This document shows positions 30,642-40,702 of a DNA stretch of 64,000 bases, one piece after another; within the stretch, counting starts at the first letter, position 1, and every line of letters begins with the position of its first letter. Location of the stretch: the NCBI GenBank assembly GCA_937983015.1, contig CALKAK010000126.1, forward strand, positions 1-64,000, read 5' to 3'. The position numbers and the translations under genes were made by a program. Source of the stretch: an uncultured Bacillaceae bacterium (GTDB lineage Bacteria > Bacillota > Bacilli > Bacillales > Caldibacillaceae). The notes below the pieces were generated by a model. The model saw nothing but the letters and a program-made list of their open reading frames with translations, was not told where the DNA came from and searched no databases.

Positions 30642-30703
30642 GGAATTACCCCTTTCGTGATAGGTGCTCTTTACGAGTTCCACCCTGAATCCGGGACCAT
30701 TTT

Positions 30704-32713
30704 TTATTTAATCAAAGCATTACAATCGATGATCAAAGAAACGTGCCCGTCACCGAGTATCGTCGCACCGGAGATCGCAAAAACATCTTTTAAATAGTTT
30801 CCCAAAGATTTTAAGACCACTTCTTGTTGGCCGATAAAATCATCCACAATTAAGGCGGCTAATTTTTCACCTTTACGGACGATAACGATCGCGATCCGAC
30901 CATCGGATCTCACGCTCGTTTCGGGAACTTGAAAAATATCTTTCAATGAGAGAAGCGGGATGATTTTCCCCCGAAAATCGATAACAGGACGATCATGAGC
31001 GAATCGAATCTGATCTTTTTCAATAAGAGCTGTTTCAACGATCGAGGTTAAAGGAATGCCGTATTTTTCATCCTGAACCTGTACTAACAGGACAGAAATT
31101 ATCGACAGCGTCAATGGTAATTGAATTATAAATTTCGTTCCTTTTCCGGGTTCTGAGGATACCGTTATGATTCCTCCGAGTGATTCGATCGTTTTTTTTA
31201 CAACGTCAAGTCCCACACCACGACCGGAAATATCGGAAACTTTTTCGGCAGTGGAAAAACCGGAAGCGAAAATCAATTCATATATTTCTTGATCCGTCAA
31301 TCGATCACTTTCTTCATGGGAAACGGTACCTTTTTCTAATGCTTTTTGCAAAACTTTGTCGCGATCGATGCCTGCACCATCGTCCTCAACTTCAATGAAT
31401 ACATGGTTCCCGCTATGATAGGCTTTTAATAAGATCTTGCCCTCCTCTGGTTTCCCGAGGGCCTTTCGTTCTTCCGGCATCTCGATCCCGTGATCGGCGG
31501 AGTTGCGCAAAAGATGGATGAGGGGATCACCGATTTCATCGATCACAGTCCGATCGAGTTCGGTATCCTGTCCAGTTATTTCCAGACGGATCTTTTTACC
31601 TAATTCTCGGGATAGCTGCCGGATCATTTTCGGGAAGCGGTTAAAAACCATCTCGATCGGCACCATGCGGATGTTTAAGATATTAGTCTGTAAATTGCTT
31701 GTAACCCGCGAGATCTTTTCAACGGTTTCCATCAATTCTGGATGATCGATTTCTGAGGCGATTTGCTCCAGGCGACCGCGATCGATAACAAGCTCTTCAA
31801 ACAAGTTCATGACGGAATTCAAGCGGTCAATATTAACGCGAATCGTCCGCTGTAAGTTTGCGTTCTGTTTTTTTACGAATTCATGTTTTGTAGACGGTTC
31901 TTCGCTTACTGTTGGATTGATTTCTTCAACAGACGCCTTTCGTTTATCGGACTCTCCTGTAAAAAGAGTTGGTTCCAGTATTAAAACCTCAACTTCCTGA
32001 ATTTCGGAGATACCGAGTACCGTATCCCGAAGCGTTTGTTCTTCCTCTTTCGTCAATAAAGTAACCGTGAATTCTTGCTCGAATTGTTCCGCTTCCAGAT
32101 CTTCAACCGGCGGGACCGCTTTAATGATTTCACCTATTTTTTCCAGCGCGTCAAATACCAAATACGCCCGGGCTGATTTCAGGAGGCAGTCTTCTCTTAA
32201 AGTCACGGTGATCTCGTAAGCGCGAAATCCTTGTTCATACGATTGCTCGATAACCGTACGTTCAAATTCATCGTATGTCAGACGACTTTTCTTTACCGGA
32301 GACAATCCTGGATTTTCTGGCGAGGGTTTTTCTTTTCCGCCAATTTCCTGGAGTTTATGGATAATACCTGTTACATCTGCGCTACCATCTCCACCTTGGA
32401 CAATGGAGTCCAGCATCGTTTCTAAATAATCCAGCGCCTCAAATAAAAGATCGAGGATATCTACAGAATATGCGATCTCTTCATTGCGAAGAGCATCGAG
32501 AACATTCTCCATTTGATGGGTTAAATTAGCCATATCTTCAAAGCCCATCGTTGCGCTCATGCCTTTTATCGTATGGGCAGAGCGAAAAATCTCCTGGATG
32601 AGCTCTTTATCGCCAGGATTCCGTTCCAATTCTAGTAACTGGTTATTACAATTTTGCAAATGTTCTCGAGCCTCTTCAATGAACAGGGATAAATATTGAT
32701 CCATTTCCATCAT
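30704..32713 (-). CDS. cheA: Chemotaxis histidine kinase CheA
   Basis: Central kinase of chemotaxis; phosphorylates CheY and CheB. It has about 669 residues. P1 has the phosphorylated His47 in FRSAHTIKGMSATMGFEDMA. A variable P2 follows, then the P3 dimer helices. P4 is an ATPase with HLLRNSADHGIE, DDGAGID and SGRGVGLDVVKK, and P5 is CheW-like. The start is the ATG that overlaps the cheB stop in ATGA (32713); GGGG is 5 nt upstream, and a second ATG follows at once. Upstream GTG (32719) is less likely. Confidence 0.97.
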   Translation of the reverse strand: MMEMDQYLSLFIEEAREHLQNCNNQLLELERNPGDKELIQEIFRSAHTIKGMSATMGFEDMANLTHQMENVLDALRNEEIAYSVDILDLLFEALDYLETMLDSIVQGGDGSADVTGIIHKLQEIGGKEKPSPENPGLSPVKKSRLTYDEFERTVIEQSYEQGFRAYEITVTLREDCLLKSARAYLVFDALEKIGEIIKAVPPVEDLEAEQFEQEFTVTLLTKEEEQTLRDTVLGISEIQEVEVLILEPTLFTGESDKRKASVEEINPTVSEEPSTKHEFVKKQNANLQRTIRVNIDRLNSVMNLFEELVIDRGRLEQIASEIDHPELMETVEKISRVTSNLQTNILNIRMVPIEMVFNRFPKMIRQLSRELGKKIRLEITGQDTELDRTVIDEIGDPLIHLLRNSADHGIEMPEERKALGKPEEGKILLKAYHSGNHVFIEVEDDGAGIDRDKVLQKALEKGTVSHEESDRLTDQEIYELIFASGFSTAEKVSDISGRGVGLDVVKKTIESLGGIITVSSEPGKGTKFIIQLPLTLSIISVLLVQVQDEKYGIPLTSIVETALIEKDQIRFAHDRPVIDFRGKIIPLLSLKDIFQVPETSVRSDGRIAIVIVRKGEKLAALIVDDFIGQQEVVLKSLGNYLKDVFAISGATILGDGHVSLIIDCNALIK

Positions 32714-33771
32714 GTCCACCCCAAATACACCTTTTTATGAATGATCTCCGCGATCATCTCTAATCGAGCTATTTGATCGACATACCCGGTTTCAATAGCC
32801 GCTTTCGGCATGCCGAATATGACGGCCGTCTCCCGGGCTTCGGCAATCGTATACACATGACCTTTTTTCTTTAATTGTATCAAACCCTCTGCTCCGTCCG
32901 AACCCATTCCCGTTAAAAAAACAACGATTTTCCGATAATCGGTGACAGTGGTCATCGACTCTAAGAGACTATCAAAAGCCGGCCTTAATCCCTTTCGCGG
33001 TGGGTCCAGTGTGAGACGTGCGCTTAACTGCCCGTAGCGTTCCGCGATTTTCAAATGATATCCACCAGGAGCAATGTACACTTGACCCTTATTTAACGGT
33101 TCCCCCTGTTCTGCTTCTTTAACGGGTAAAGAAATCGTCTGATTCAGGCGTTCTGCTAGCAATCTTGTAAATTTAGGTGGCATATGCTGAACGACTACGA
33201 CGGGGGCGGGGAGATCACCTGGTAATTTTCTGAGAACCTCTTCCAGGGAACGTGGACCGCCGGTAGAACAACCGATCAGAACGATTGTTTTCTCTTGTTC
33301 CGGTTCATCATATTGGATATCGATCTTTAGGCATTCCTCCCTTGAACGAACTCCCTTTAAGGAACGAATATTCGCATCACGAGCGGTTAATATTTTCTTG
33401 ATCAGATCGTTCTTCCAGGCGGTGATTTCATCCTGATTACGGCTTTCTACTTTCGGAATAAAATCACATGCTCCTTTTTCCATCGCCTCAAACGTGATCG
33501 CGGCACCTTTTTTCGTCCAGCTGCTTAACATGATAACAGGAAGTGGAAATTCTTGCATGATCCTTTCCAGAGTTTGCAAACCGTCCATGATCGGCATTTC
33601 GACATCGAGGGTTACGACATCGGGTTTTAACGTTTTGATTTTATTCAACGCATCGATACCGTTTTTCGCTGTACCGATCACTTTAATCTCAGGTACATCC
33701 TGTAATAGATTCGTCAGCCAGACCCGCATGAAGGTGGAATCATCGACGATCAGAACTTTAACGGGAACCAT
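32710..33771 (-). CDS. cheB: Chemoreceptor methylesterase/deamidase CheB
   Basis: Response-regulator esterase that removes methyl groups from receptors. It has 353 residues. Receiver domain with the acid pair in LIVDDSTFMR and phospho-acceptor D56 in VVTLDVEMPIMDG. The linker joins a methylesterase with Ser in IGCSTGGPRSL, His in VVVQHMPPKFT and Asp in TGMGSDGAEG. The ATG at 33771 has GGTAGGGA upstream. It begins 8 bp after flhG and overlaps cheA by 4 bp. Confidence 0.97.
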   Translation of the reverse strand: MVPVKVLIVDDSTFMRVWLTNLLQDVPEIKVIGTAKNGIDALNKIKTLKPDVVTLDVEMPIMDGLQTLERIMQEFPLPVIMLSSWTKKGAAITFEAMEKGACDFIPKVESRNQDEITAWKNDLIKKILTARDANIRSLKGVRSREECLKIDIQYDEPEQEKTIVLIGCSTGGPRSLEEVLRKLPGDLPAPVVVVQHMPPKFTRLLAERLNQTISLPVKEAEQGEPLNKGQVYIAPGGYHLKIAERYGQLSARLTLDPPRKGLRPAFDSLLESMTTVTDYRKIVVFLTGMGSDGAEGLIQLKKKGHVYTIAEARETAVIFGMPKAAIETGYVDQIARLEMIAEIIHKKVYLGWT

Positions 33772-33779
33772 GGAAATCC

Positions 33780-34646
33780 CTACCTTTTTAATAAATACGT
33801 TTGTAATTTCCATAAAAAGGAAGAAGGTTCTTTAACCATATCTACCGGCTCATTTTCATAATGTTGCAAAAACAGACGAACGAGCTGGGTCATTTGCCGC
33901 GCGCTTGAGCTAAGGGGGTTGTACATCAAAAAGGGTATTTGTTTTTTCACCGCTATCGCGATATGCTTATCTTCTGGAATAAAGCCAGCGATTTTCCCTT
34001 CACAGCCCAAAAAATGGTGCATCGTTTTTTGAATACGTCCTAACACATCCTCATTTTCACGAGCATTTTTCATCCGGTTACCAACTAAATGTAAATTCAC
34101 ATCCCGGGTCTTCAACACGATGTACTTGATGGCAGAATAGGCATCCATGATAGATGTGATTTCCGGGGTAATGATGACAAAAATATGGTCGATCGCACTG
34201 AGAAAATGTACGCGCTCATCGTCCATTCCGGCACCAATGTCAAAAAGGATGTAATCGTACTCTTCTAACAGCACATACAATTGCTGGATAAAAAATTCAA
34301 TGCGCTCTCGGTCCAATTGAATCGATTCATTCAGACCTGTGCCACCACTTATAATCTGGATCCCACCAGGCCCCGGCGCGATAATTTCTTTTAACGGATA
34401 ATGGTATTTGAAGAAATCCACTATGGAACGTTCTGTCGTGACACCGGCAAGAAGCTCGATATTTCCCATTCCGATATCGAGATCAAAAACCAAAACCTTT
34501 TTCCCGAACCGTGCCAAAGCAATGGCGAAATTCAGGGAAAAGATCGATTTCCCCACACCGCCTTTACCACTTACGATGGCGATCGTCTTCGCTGTCTGTC
34601 GCTTTCTTTTCATTTTTCTTCGTAACGATTGAGCCTGATCCGTCAT
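33780..34646 (-). CDS. flhG: Flagellar number/placement MinD-like ATPase FlhG (YlxH)
   Basis: ATPase of the MinD/ParA type that sets flagellar number and pattern. It has 288 residues. The N-terminus MTDQAQSLRRKM is the DQAxxLR activator helix that stimulates the FlhF GTPase. The deviant Walker A is SGKGGVGKS (residues 26-34); VFDLDIGMGN and FDIGAGM follow. The C-terminus should carry a membrane helix. The ATG overlaps the flhF stop in ATGA, coupling the two partners. Confidence 0.96.
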   Translation of the reverse strand: MTDQAQSLRRKMKRKRQTAKTIAIVSGKGGVGKSIFSLNFAIALARFGKKVLVFDLDIGMGNIELLAGVTTERSIVDFFKYHYPLKEIIAPGPGGIQIISGGTGLNESIQLDRERIEFFIQQLYVLLEEYDYILFDIGAGMDDERVHFLSAIDHIFVIITPEITSIMDAYSAIKYIVLKTRDVNLHLVGNRMKNARENEDVLGRIQKTMHHFLGCEGKIAGFIPEDKHIAIAVKKQIPFLMYNPLSSSARQMTQLVRLFLQHYENEPVDMVKEPSSFLWKLQTYLLKR

Positions 34647-35800
34647 GACCGAACAGCTCCTGTTATTTGTTGAACAATCCACTCCGGTTTAGCCTTGACG
34701 ATATCATCAGGAACTTCCTGGCCTGTTGTGACATAGGCAACGGGTTTTTCAAACGCGAGCGGCAGATTATACAGGGATCCGAACGATCTCGTTTCATCGA
34801 ATTTCGTGAAAATAAAGCCATCGATTGGAACATGAGTGAACTGTTCATAAACTTCGCGGGCATCATCTTCTTTCATTGTCAACGATAAAACGAAATACGT
34901 TTCCATCTCATCATATCCGTCGAACCAACGCAGTAAATCTTTCACATGTTCCGGTTCAAAATAATTGCGACCGACAGTATCGATCAACACCCGGTCACAA
35001 TGGGCGCTATGAGCAAGTGCACGATTAAAGTCGCTCTTTTCATAACAAACATGTACAGGAACATTTAATATCTCACCGTATGTCTTCAACTGTTCGACCG
35101 CACCAATTCGGTATGTATCGATCGTGATAAGGGAAATTTTTTCCTTTCGTTCCAGGACGAAGTGGGCAGCGATTTTTACCAATGTCGTAGTTTTGCCCAC
35201 ACCGGTTGGGCCGATGAGACAAAGATATTTTTTTTGATGTTGGGGCTGCCAGGAAATAGGAATGGACCGTAATTCTTGTAATAAAAAGTCGCGCACCCCC
35301 CGTACCGCTTCTCCTTCTGACATGCGTCCGTTTTTTTGATAATATTCCGGTAATACGTTCCTTGCCAATTTTTTATAGTCAAGCTCGACTCCATGCTGTC
35401 GAAGACGCGTGAGAATGGGGCGGTAAATGTCGGGAAATACGTTTTGTCTTTCATCTTGCGACTGTTCGGATAATTGACGCACGAGTCGTTTTAATTCAGC
35501 CAACTCTTTGCGTAATTCATCGGGATCATTATTCGGTGGCGCTGTTATGTGATTCCTGGTAAAACCTTCAGCCTGTTTTCTATAATGATAGGACTGTTCG
35601 GAAGTCGATTGGCTTTGACGTATGGACGGCAGCTCATCGAGCGCCGCGATCACCTCAACTTTTTTCTTCTTGAAAAGCCCCATGAAGCCCTCCGTCTCCA
35701 CCGGGCGCGAATTGAGGATAACCGCATCCTGCCCTAGATCTTCCCTAACGAGTTTGAGCGCTTCCGGCAAAGTTTTGGCTACATATTTTCTGATCTTCAT
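34643..35800 (-). CDS. flhF: Flagellar placement SRP-type GTPase FlhF
   Basis: SRP-family GTPase that marks the site of flagellar assembly. It has 385 residues. A basic and variable N-terminal region (MKIRKYVAKTLPEALKLVRE) leads to the N domain and then the G domain: [35 protein letters not shown] and TKFDETRSFG. The ATG overlaps the flhA stop in ATGA. Next to flhG as in all Bacillus fla/che operons. Confidence 0.97.
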   Translation of the reverse strand: MKIRKYVAKTLPEALKLVREDLGQDAVILNSRPVETEGFMGLFKKKKVEVIAALDELPSIRQSQSTSEQSYHYRKQAEGFTRNHITAPPNNDPDELRKELAELKRLVRQLSEQSQDERQNVFPDIYRPILTRLRQHGVELDYKKLARNVLPEYYQKNGRMSEGEAVRGVRDFLLQELRSIPISWQPQHQKKYLCLIGPTGVGKTTTLVKIAAHFVLERKEKISLITIDTYRIGAVEQLKTYGEILNVPVHVCYEKSDFNRALAHSAHCDRVLIDTVGRNYFEPEHVKDLLRWFDGYDEMETYFVLSLTMKEDDAREVYEQFTHVPIDGFIFTKFDETRSFGSLYNLPLAFEKPVAYVTTGQEVPDDIVKAKPEWIVQQITGAVRS

Positions 35801-37845
35801 GACATGGTCACCATCCCGACACTTTGAACTTCTACAGTTGGTTCGAGCTCATTATAGGACAGAACGGGAACCTGCGGGAAATATCGTTCGATTAAGGAAC
35901 GGACGTACATACGGATGGCCGGAGAACAGAGAATGATCGGATTCTCCCCGCGAGCGGATAGTTGCTCGAATTGGTGCGCCATATTCTGTATGATCTTCTC
36001 GCTTTTTTCCGGTTCAAGGGCGAGATAATTGCCATATTCTGTTTGCTTGACGCTCGATTGAATCGCCTGTTCCACCTCAGCGGAAAGGGTGATCACTTTA
36101 AGCGGTCCCTCATCCGTCTTGTACTGTTTCGTAATTTGTTTAGAGAGGGCTTGCCGCACATATTCTGTCAAAATATCCGTGTCCGTGGTGATTTTACAAA
36201 AGTCTGCGAGCGTCTCGAATATCGTCGGTAGATTACGGATTGAAACACGTTCCCGGAGAAGATTGGCGAGCACTTTTTGAATATCGCCGACCGATAATGG
36301 ATTCGGTGTCACTTCTTCTACCAATATCGGATACGATTCTTTTAAGTGATCAATCAACTGTTTCGTTTCCTGACGTCCGAGTATATCCGCAGCATGTGCC
36401 TTCAACACTTCGGTTAAATGGGTGCTGATCACCGTTGGCGGATCGACGACGGTGTACCCGGCATCTTCAGCGATCGGTTTAATCTCTTCGGTAATCCATT
36501 TTGCCGGGATCCCAAAGGCGGGGTCTACCGTATCGATCCCGATCACGCGCGGATCATCCATACCCGGACTCATGGCAAGATAATGGTCAAGAAACACATG
36601 GCCCCGCGCTACTTCATCCCCCTTGATTTTGATCCGGTATTCGTTCGGTTCAAGCTGGATATTGTCGCGGATTCGCACGGTAGGTATGACCAGTCCGGTT
36701 TCGATCGCGAGCTGACGGCGGATCATCACAACGCGATCAAGCAGGTCTCCACCTTGATTTGTATCGGCGAGAGGAATGAGGGCATAGCCGAATTCGAATT
36801 CAATCGGATCAATATCGAGTAAACTTAGCACGTTCTCCGGTTTCTTCATTTCTTCTTCCATTTGCTCTTCTTCGACTACATCCTCATCAGTAACCACCGG
36901 GGTTTTTTGGGCAGAAATTTTATAACCACCATAAATTAATAGTCCGCTGATCGGAATCGTCACCAAATCTGGAATCGGTGTGAATAGCCCGAGTAAAAAG
37001 ATTGTTACACCGGTGACATAGAGCATCTTCGGGTATGCCATTATCTGTGCAAGGACATCGCGGCTTAAGTTTTCCGTCGAAGCCGCACGAGTTACGATTA
37101 CGGCCATCGAAGTGGACATGAGTAATGCTGGAATCTGCGTCACCAAACCGTCCCCGACCGTTAACCGGGCGTATTTATCAACGGACTCTGCAAAGCTTAA
37201 CCCGTCAGTCAGCATCCCGATAATGATGCCGAAAATCAAATTAATAAATACGGTGAGAATACCGGCGATGGCGTCCCCTTTGACGAATTTACTGGCACCG
37301 TCCATCGCTCCATAAAAATCAGCTTCCCGGGAAACCTCTTCCCGGCGACGGCGCGCTTCCTGTTCAGAAATCAAGCCTGCATTTAAATCCGCATCGATAC
37401 TCATCTGTTTTCCGGGCATGGCATCGAGGGTAAAACGGGCAGATACTTCCGCAACCCGTTCGGCACCGCGGGTGATGACGATGAAATTGATAATCACGAG
37501 AATGAAAAAGATGACGAGACCAACCAGTATATCGCCACCCACGACAAACGAACCAAAAGTACTGATCACACCCCCCGCTTCACCCCGGGATAGGATCGAA
37601 CGGGTCGTCGACACATTGAGACCGAGGCGGAAAAGCGTCATCAAGAGCAGGAGAGATGGGAATATGGAAAATTCCAGGGCATGATGAATATTCATGGTTG
37701 TTAATAAAATCAATAATGAGAGTGAGATATTGATGATAAGTAGGATATCGATCAGTGTCGGTGACAGAGGTAGGACGAGCATGATGATGATCATGATGAC
37801 CCCGACAAGTACCGTTAAATCTTTTGATAAATCTTTCAAGGACAT
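35797..37845 (-). CDS. flhA: Flagellar export gate protein FlhA
   Basis: Large subunit of the flagellar type III export gate. It has 682 residues. The N-terminal part has about eight membrane helices with the FHIPEP signature region near GLVIFFILVIINFIVITRGAERVAEV and MPGKQMSIDADLNAG. The C-terminal half (from about residue 330) is the cytoplasmic substrate-docking domain. The ATG at 37845 has TAGGAGAGAAGG upstream. It is 32 bp after flhB and overlaps flhF. Confidence 0.98.
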   Translation of the reverse strand: MSLKDLSKDLTVLVGVIMIIIMLVLPLSPTLIDILLIINISLSLLILLTTMNIHHALEFSIFPSLLLLMTLFRLGLNVSTTRSILSRGEAGGVISTFGSFVVGGDILVGLVIFFILVIINFIVITRGAERVAEVSARFTLDAMPGKQMSIDADLNAGLISEQEARRRREEVSREADFYGAMDGASKFVKGDAIAGILTVFINLIFGIIIGMLTDGLSFAESVDKYARLTVGDGLVTQIPALLMSTSMAVIVTRAASTENLSRDVLAQIMAYPKMLYVTGVTIFLLGLFTPIPDLVTIPISGLLIYGGYKISAQKTPVVTDEDVVEEEQMEEEMKKPENVLSLLDIDPIEFEFGYALIPLADTNQGGDLLDRVVMIRRQLAIETGLVIPTVRIRDNIQLEPNEYRIKIKGDEVARGHVFLDHYLAMSPGMDDPRVIGIDTVDPAFGIPAKWITEEIKPIAEDAGYTVVDPPTVISTHLTEVLKAHAADILGRQETKQLIDHLKESYPILVEEVTPNPLSVGDIQKVLANLLRERVSIRNLPTIFETLADFCKITTDTDILTEYVRQALSKQITKQYKTDEGPLKVITLSAEVEQAIQSSVKQTEYGNYLALEPEKSEKIIQNMAHQFEQLSARGENPIILCSPAIRMYVRSLIERYFPQVPVLSYNELEPTVEVQSVGMVTMS

Positions 37846-37877
37846 GGACCTTCTCTCCTAAACTATGAAAATTGCCG

Positions 37878-38957
37878 TTATACTTTGCCTTGCATACGAT
37901 ATACATAGGCGAGGATTTCCGCGACGGCCTTGAAAAACTCTTCGGGGATGGCAGCCCCGATATCTGTTGCCGCATACAAAGCTTGCGCCAGTGGTTTATT
38001 TTCCACAATCGTGACATCGTGTTCGCGGGCAACTTCTTTTATTTTTAGCGCCATATAATCGACCCCTTTAGCCACACAGACCGGGGCATCGTGCTCTTCT
38101 TCATCGTACTTTAAACAAACCGCATAGTGGGTCGGGTTCGTAATGACAACATCAGCCTCAGGAATTTCTTCCAGCATTCTTCTGCGTGCCAGCTCCCGTT
38201 GGGTTTGCCGAATTCTTGATTTGATTTCAGGATTCCCTTCGATATTCTTATATTCTTCCTTCACTTCCTGTTTGGACATACGGATACTCCGTTCAAATTC
38301 GAGCTTTTGATACGCGTAATCGAGGATACCGATCGCAACTAATCCGATCGCACTATAAAGGCCCATTTTAACGATCAATTCACCCATGACCGTTATGATT
38401 CCCCGGGGAGGAACAAAAATGAGATCGAGTAACTCGTGAAAATGGTTTTTGAGAAAAACGAAGACGATTGAAGCGATGATCGTAATCTTCAGCATGGATT
38501 TCACTAATTCAACAAGAGCCCGTAGCGAAAAAATTCGTTTCGCGCCGTTGATCGGATTGATCCGCTCCCCCTTCATCTTCAACGGTTCCGCGACGAACAT
38601 AACCCCTACTTGTACGAAATTTGCCAGGATCGCGGCAACAAACGCCGCCAAAAAAACCGGTAATAGGATGATCATTATATCGATGAGGAGACCGGCGGCA
38701 AGGCGAACGATGTTATCTGCGGTGATGGGATAAAAGATGTATTGATCGAACGTATCATAAAAAACACCGATCATTCCTTCTACAAGGGAAGAGGTGGCGA
38801 AGGATAGAGTCATAAAGACGATGAAAAAGACAAAGGCGGATACTAATTCCTGACTTTTTGCCGTCTGACCTTTCTTGCGCACATCTTCCCGTTTTTTCGG
38901 TGTCGCTTTTTCTGTTTTATCATCTGCTGCAAAAAATTGCAGATCGATGCTATACAT
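37878..38957 (-). CDS. flhB: Flagellar export switch protein FlhB
   Basis: Export-gate component that switches substrate class from rod/hook to filament. It has 359 residues: a cytoplasmic N-terminus (DKTEKATPKKREDVRKKGQ), four membrane helices, and a cytoplasmic domain with the self-cleavage motif NPTH in VVITNPTHYAVCLKYD. The ATG at 38957 has GGGGGGAT upstream and matches the usual start. It lies 20 bp after the fliR stop. Confidence 0.97.
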   Translation of the reverse strand: MYSIDLQFFAADDKTEKATPKKREDVRKKGQTAKSQELVSAFVFFIVFMTLSFATSSLVEGMIGVFYDTFDQYIFYPITADNIVRLAAGLLIDIMIILLPVFLAAFVAAILANFVQVGVMFVAEPLKMKGERINPINGAKRIFSLRALVELVKSMLKITIIASIVFVFLKNHFHELLDLIFVPPRGIITVMGELIVKMGLYSAIGLVAIGILDYAYQKLEFERSIRMSKQEVKEEYKNIEGNPEIKSRIRQTQRELARRRMLEEIPEADVVITNPTHYAVCLKYDEEEHDAPVCVAKGVDYMALKIKEVAREHDVTIVENKPLAQALYAATDIGAAIPEEFFKAVAEILAYVYRMQGKV

Positions 38958-38977
38958 GGCGCCAATCCCCCCGGATA

Positions 38978-39748
38978 TCACCCGATCAGGAGCATGAAAT
39001 CCCTGATCGCATAAAGCAGGATATCGAACAATTTTTCCATCGAGAAAACCATGACCCCGATTACGAGAAATAAAAGGATAAAGCCGCTTAAAATTTTCAC
39101 TGGAAAACCGACGTTAAATATGTTTAATTGCGGCACGGTCCGGGCGAGAATTCCTAGAGCAATATCGAGCATCAAGATACTTGCCACAATCGGTATCGCC
39201 AGTTGCACGGCTATTAGAAACATAATGGCAAAACTTCGGGCTATGAACGCGATCACGCTCGTATCGGCGAAATGAATCGCGATTTCGGTCAACGGGATAA
39301 ATTGATAACTATTATAGATAGCATCAATCAATAAATGATGTCCGTCGGTTGCCAGTAAAAATAACATCGCGAATATGTATAAATACTGACCGGTAATGGG
39401 ACTTTGTGCACCGGTTAGCGGGTCAATAACATTCGCCATCGCGAAACCCATTTGAAAATCGATGATCCCACCGGCAGTCTGAATCGCTCCCATCATGATC
39501 ATCGCGATTAAGGCGATCATCAGACCGACAAGCGCTTCTTTTACAACTAGCAAAAGAAATAATCCATCGAGTGGTACCGGTTCGGGGGTTTGCGCGAAAT
39601 AAACGGCGAAAGCGATAAATAGCGACAGACCCGTCCGTACCAAAGAGGGTACATTCCGATATGAAAAGATGGGAACGATCAAGAAAAACATCGCTACACG
39701 AACAAAGATTAAGAGAAAGACGGGAAATTGGGTCACGAACTCTTGCAT
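38978..39748 (-). CDS. fliR: Flagellar export gate protein FliR
   Basis: Membrane component of the FliPQR export pore, 256 residues with about six hydrophobic helices. Typical phrases are FLLIFVRVAMFFLIVPIFSY and GGIIDFQMGFAMANVIDP. The ATG at 39748 follows the fliQ stop by 4 nt, with AGGATGA as a weak ribosome site; coupling is likely. Confidence 0.96.
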   Translation of the reverse strand: MQEFVTQFPVFLLIFVRVAMFFLIVPIFSYRNVPSLVRTGLSLFIAFAVYFAQTPEPVPLDGLFLLLVVKEALVGLMIALIAMIMMGAIQTAGGIIDFQMGFAMANVIDPLTGAQSPITGQYLYIFAMLFLLATDGHHLLIDAIYNSYQFIPLTEIAIHFADTSVIAFIARSFAIMFLIAVQLAIPIVASILMLDIALGILARTVPQLNIFNVGFPVKILSGFILLFLVIGVMVFSMEKLFDILLYAIRDFMLLIG

Positions 39749-39752
39749 GTTA

Positions 39753-40022
39753 TCATCCTATGAATCGCGTTAAATTGGAGAATACGGCTGTGGTGAAATT
39801 CACCAAATATTCGACCATCCAGGGTCCGAATAAAACGATCCCTATTAGTACGGCAATAATTTTCGGGATAAAAGATAAGGTTTGCTCTTGAATTTGGGTC
39901 ATGGCCTGTAAAATACTGATGATCAGGCCCACTCCCAGCGCGATGAGCAGTAATGGTCCGGCCACCATTAAGATCGTCAAAACGCCTTGTTCAGCTAAAT
40001 GCACCACATCACGGGCATTCAC
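39753..40022 (-). CDS. fliQ: Flagellar export gate protein FliQ
   Basis: Small pore subunit of the export gate, 89 residues with two membrane helices (LLLIALGVGLIISILQAMTQ and KIIAVLIGIVLFGPWMVEYL). QIQEQTLSFIPK is the conserved loop. The start is a GTG at 40022 with AAGGTGA upstream. It lies 14 bp after fliP. Confidence 0.96.
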   Translation of the reverse strand: MNARDVVHLAEQGVLTILMVAGPLLLIALGVGLIISILQAMTQIQEQTLSFIPKIIAVLIGIVLFGPWMVEYLVNFTTAVFSNLTRFIG

Positions 40023-40036
40023 GGGGAATCACCTTC

Positions 40037-40702
40037 TTAATAACTTTGTAACAACGAACCGACCACAAGATACCAGCCGTCCACCAGGACAAAAAGTAAA
40101 ATTTTAAACGGTAAACTGATCATTACCGGAGGCAACATCATCATTCCCATCGACATAAGAACGCTAGCGACAATCATGTCGATGACGAGAAAGGGAATGA
40201 AAATCATGAAACCCATTTGAAAAGCGGTTTTTAATTCACTGATGACGAAAGCGGGTATTAGTGCGGTCATCGGAATATCGTGTATCGTTTCCGGTTTTTC
40301 TGCACCAGAATAATTTAAAAACAACGCCAAATCCTTCTGCCGTGTGTGTTTGGCCATAAACTCCTTGAAAGGAATCGCCGCCCGTTCATATGCTTCTTCA
40401 AGTTGAATCTCGTTTGCGAATAACGGTTCCAGCGCCTCTTCATGCACCTTATGGAATGTAGGCGCCATGATAAAAAATGTGATAAATAGCGCAAGACCAA
40501 TGATGATTTGTGTCGGTGGTGTTTGGTTCGTTCCTAAACTCGTCCGCACGAAGCCCAGAACGATCACAACACGGGTAAAAGACGTTAGCAGGATTAAGAT
40601 CGCCGGTGCAAGGGATAAAACGGTCAATAAAAGTAATAGTTTAACAGATGTTGAGACAACTTCCGGATCTTGTGAATTAAAATAGCTGAAAAATTCATTC
40701 AT
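40037..40702 (-). CDS. fliP: Flagellar export gate protein FliP
   Basis: Core subunit of the export pore, 221 residues. Family signatures: SFTRVVIVLGFVRTSLGT, the PTFHKVHEEALEPL loop and the C-terminal SLPFKILLFVLVDGWYLVVG. Unlike many FliP proteins it has no cleaved signal peptide; the gram-positive short form starts close to the first helix. The ATG overlaps fliO by 8 bp. Confidence 0.97.
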   Translation of the reverse strand: MNEFFSYFNSQDPEVVSTSVKLLLLLTVLSLAPAILILLTSFTRVVIVLGFVRTSLGTNQTPPTQIIIGLALFITFFIMAPTFHKVHEEALEPLFANEIQLEEAYERAAIPFKEFMAKHTRQKDLALFLNYSGAEKPETIHDIPMTALIPAFVISELKTAFQMGFMIFIPFLVIDMIVASVLMSMGMMMLPPVMISLPFKILLFVLVDGWYLVVGSLLQSY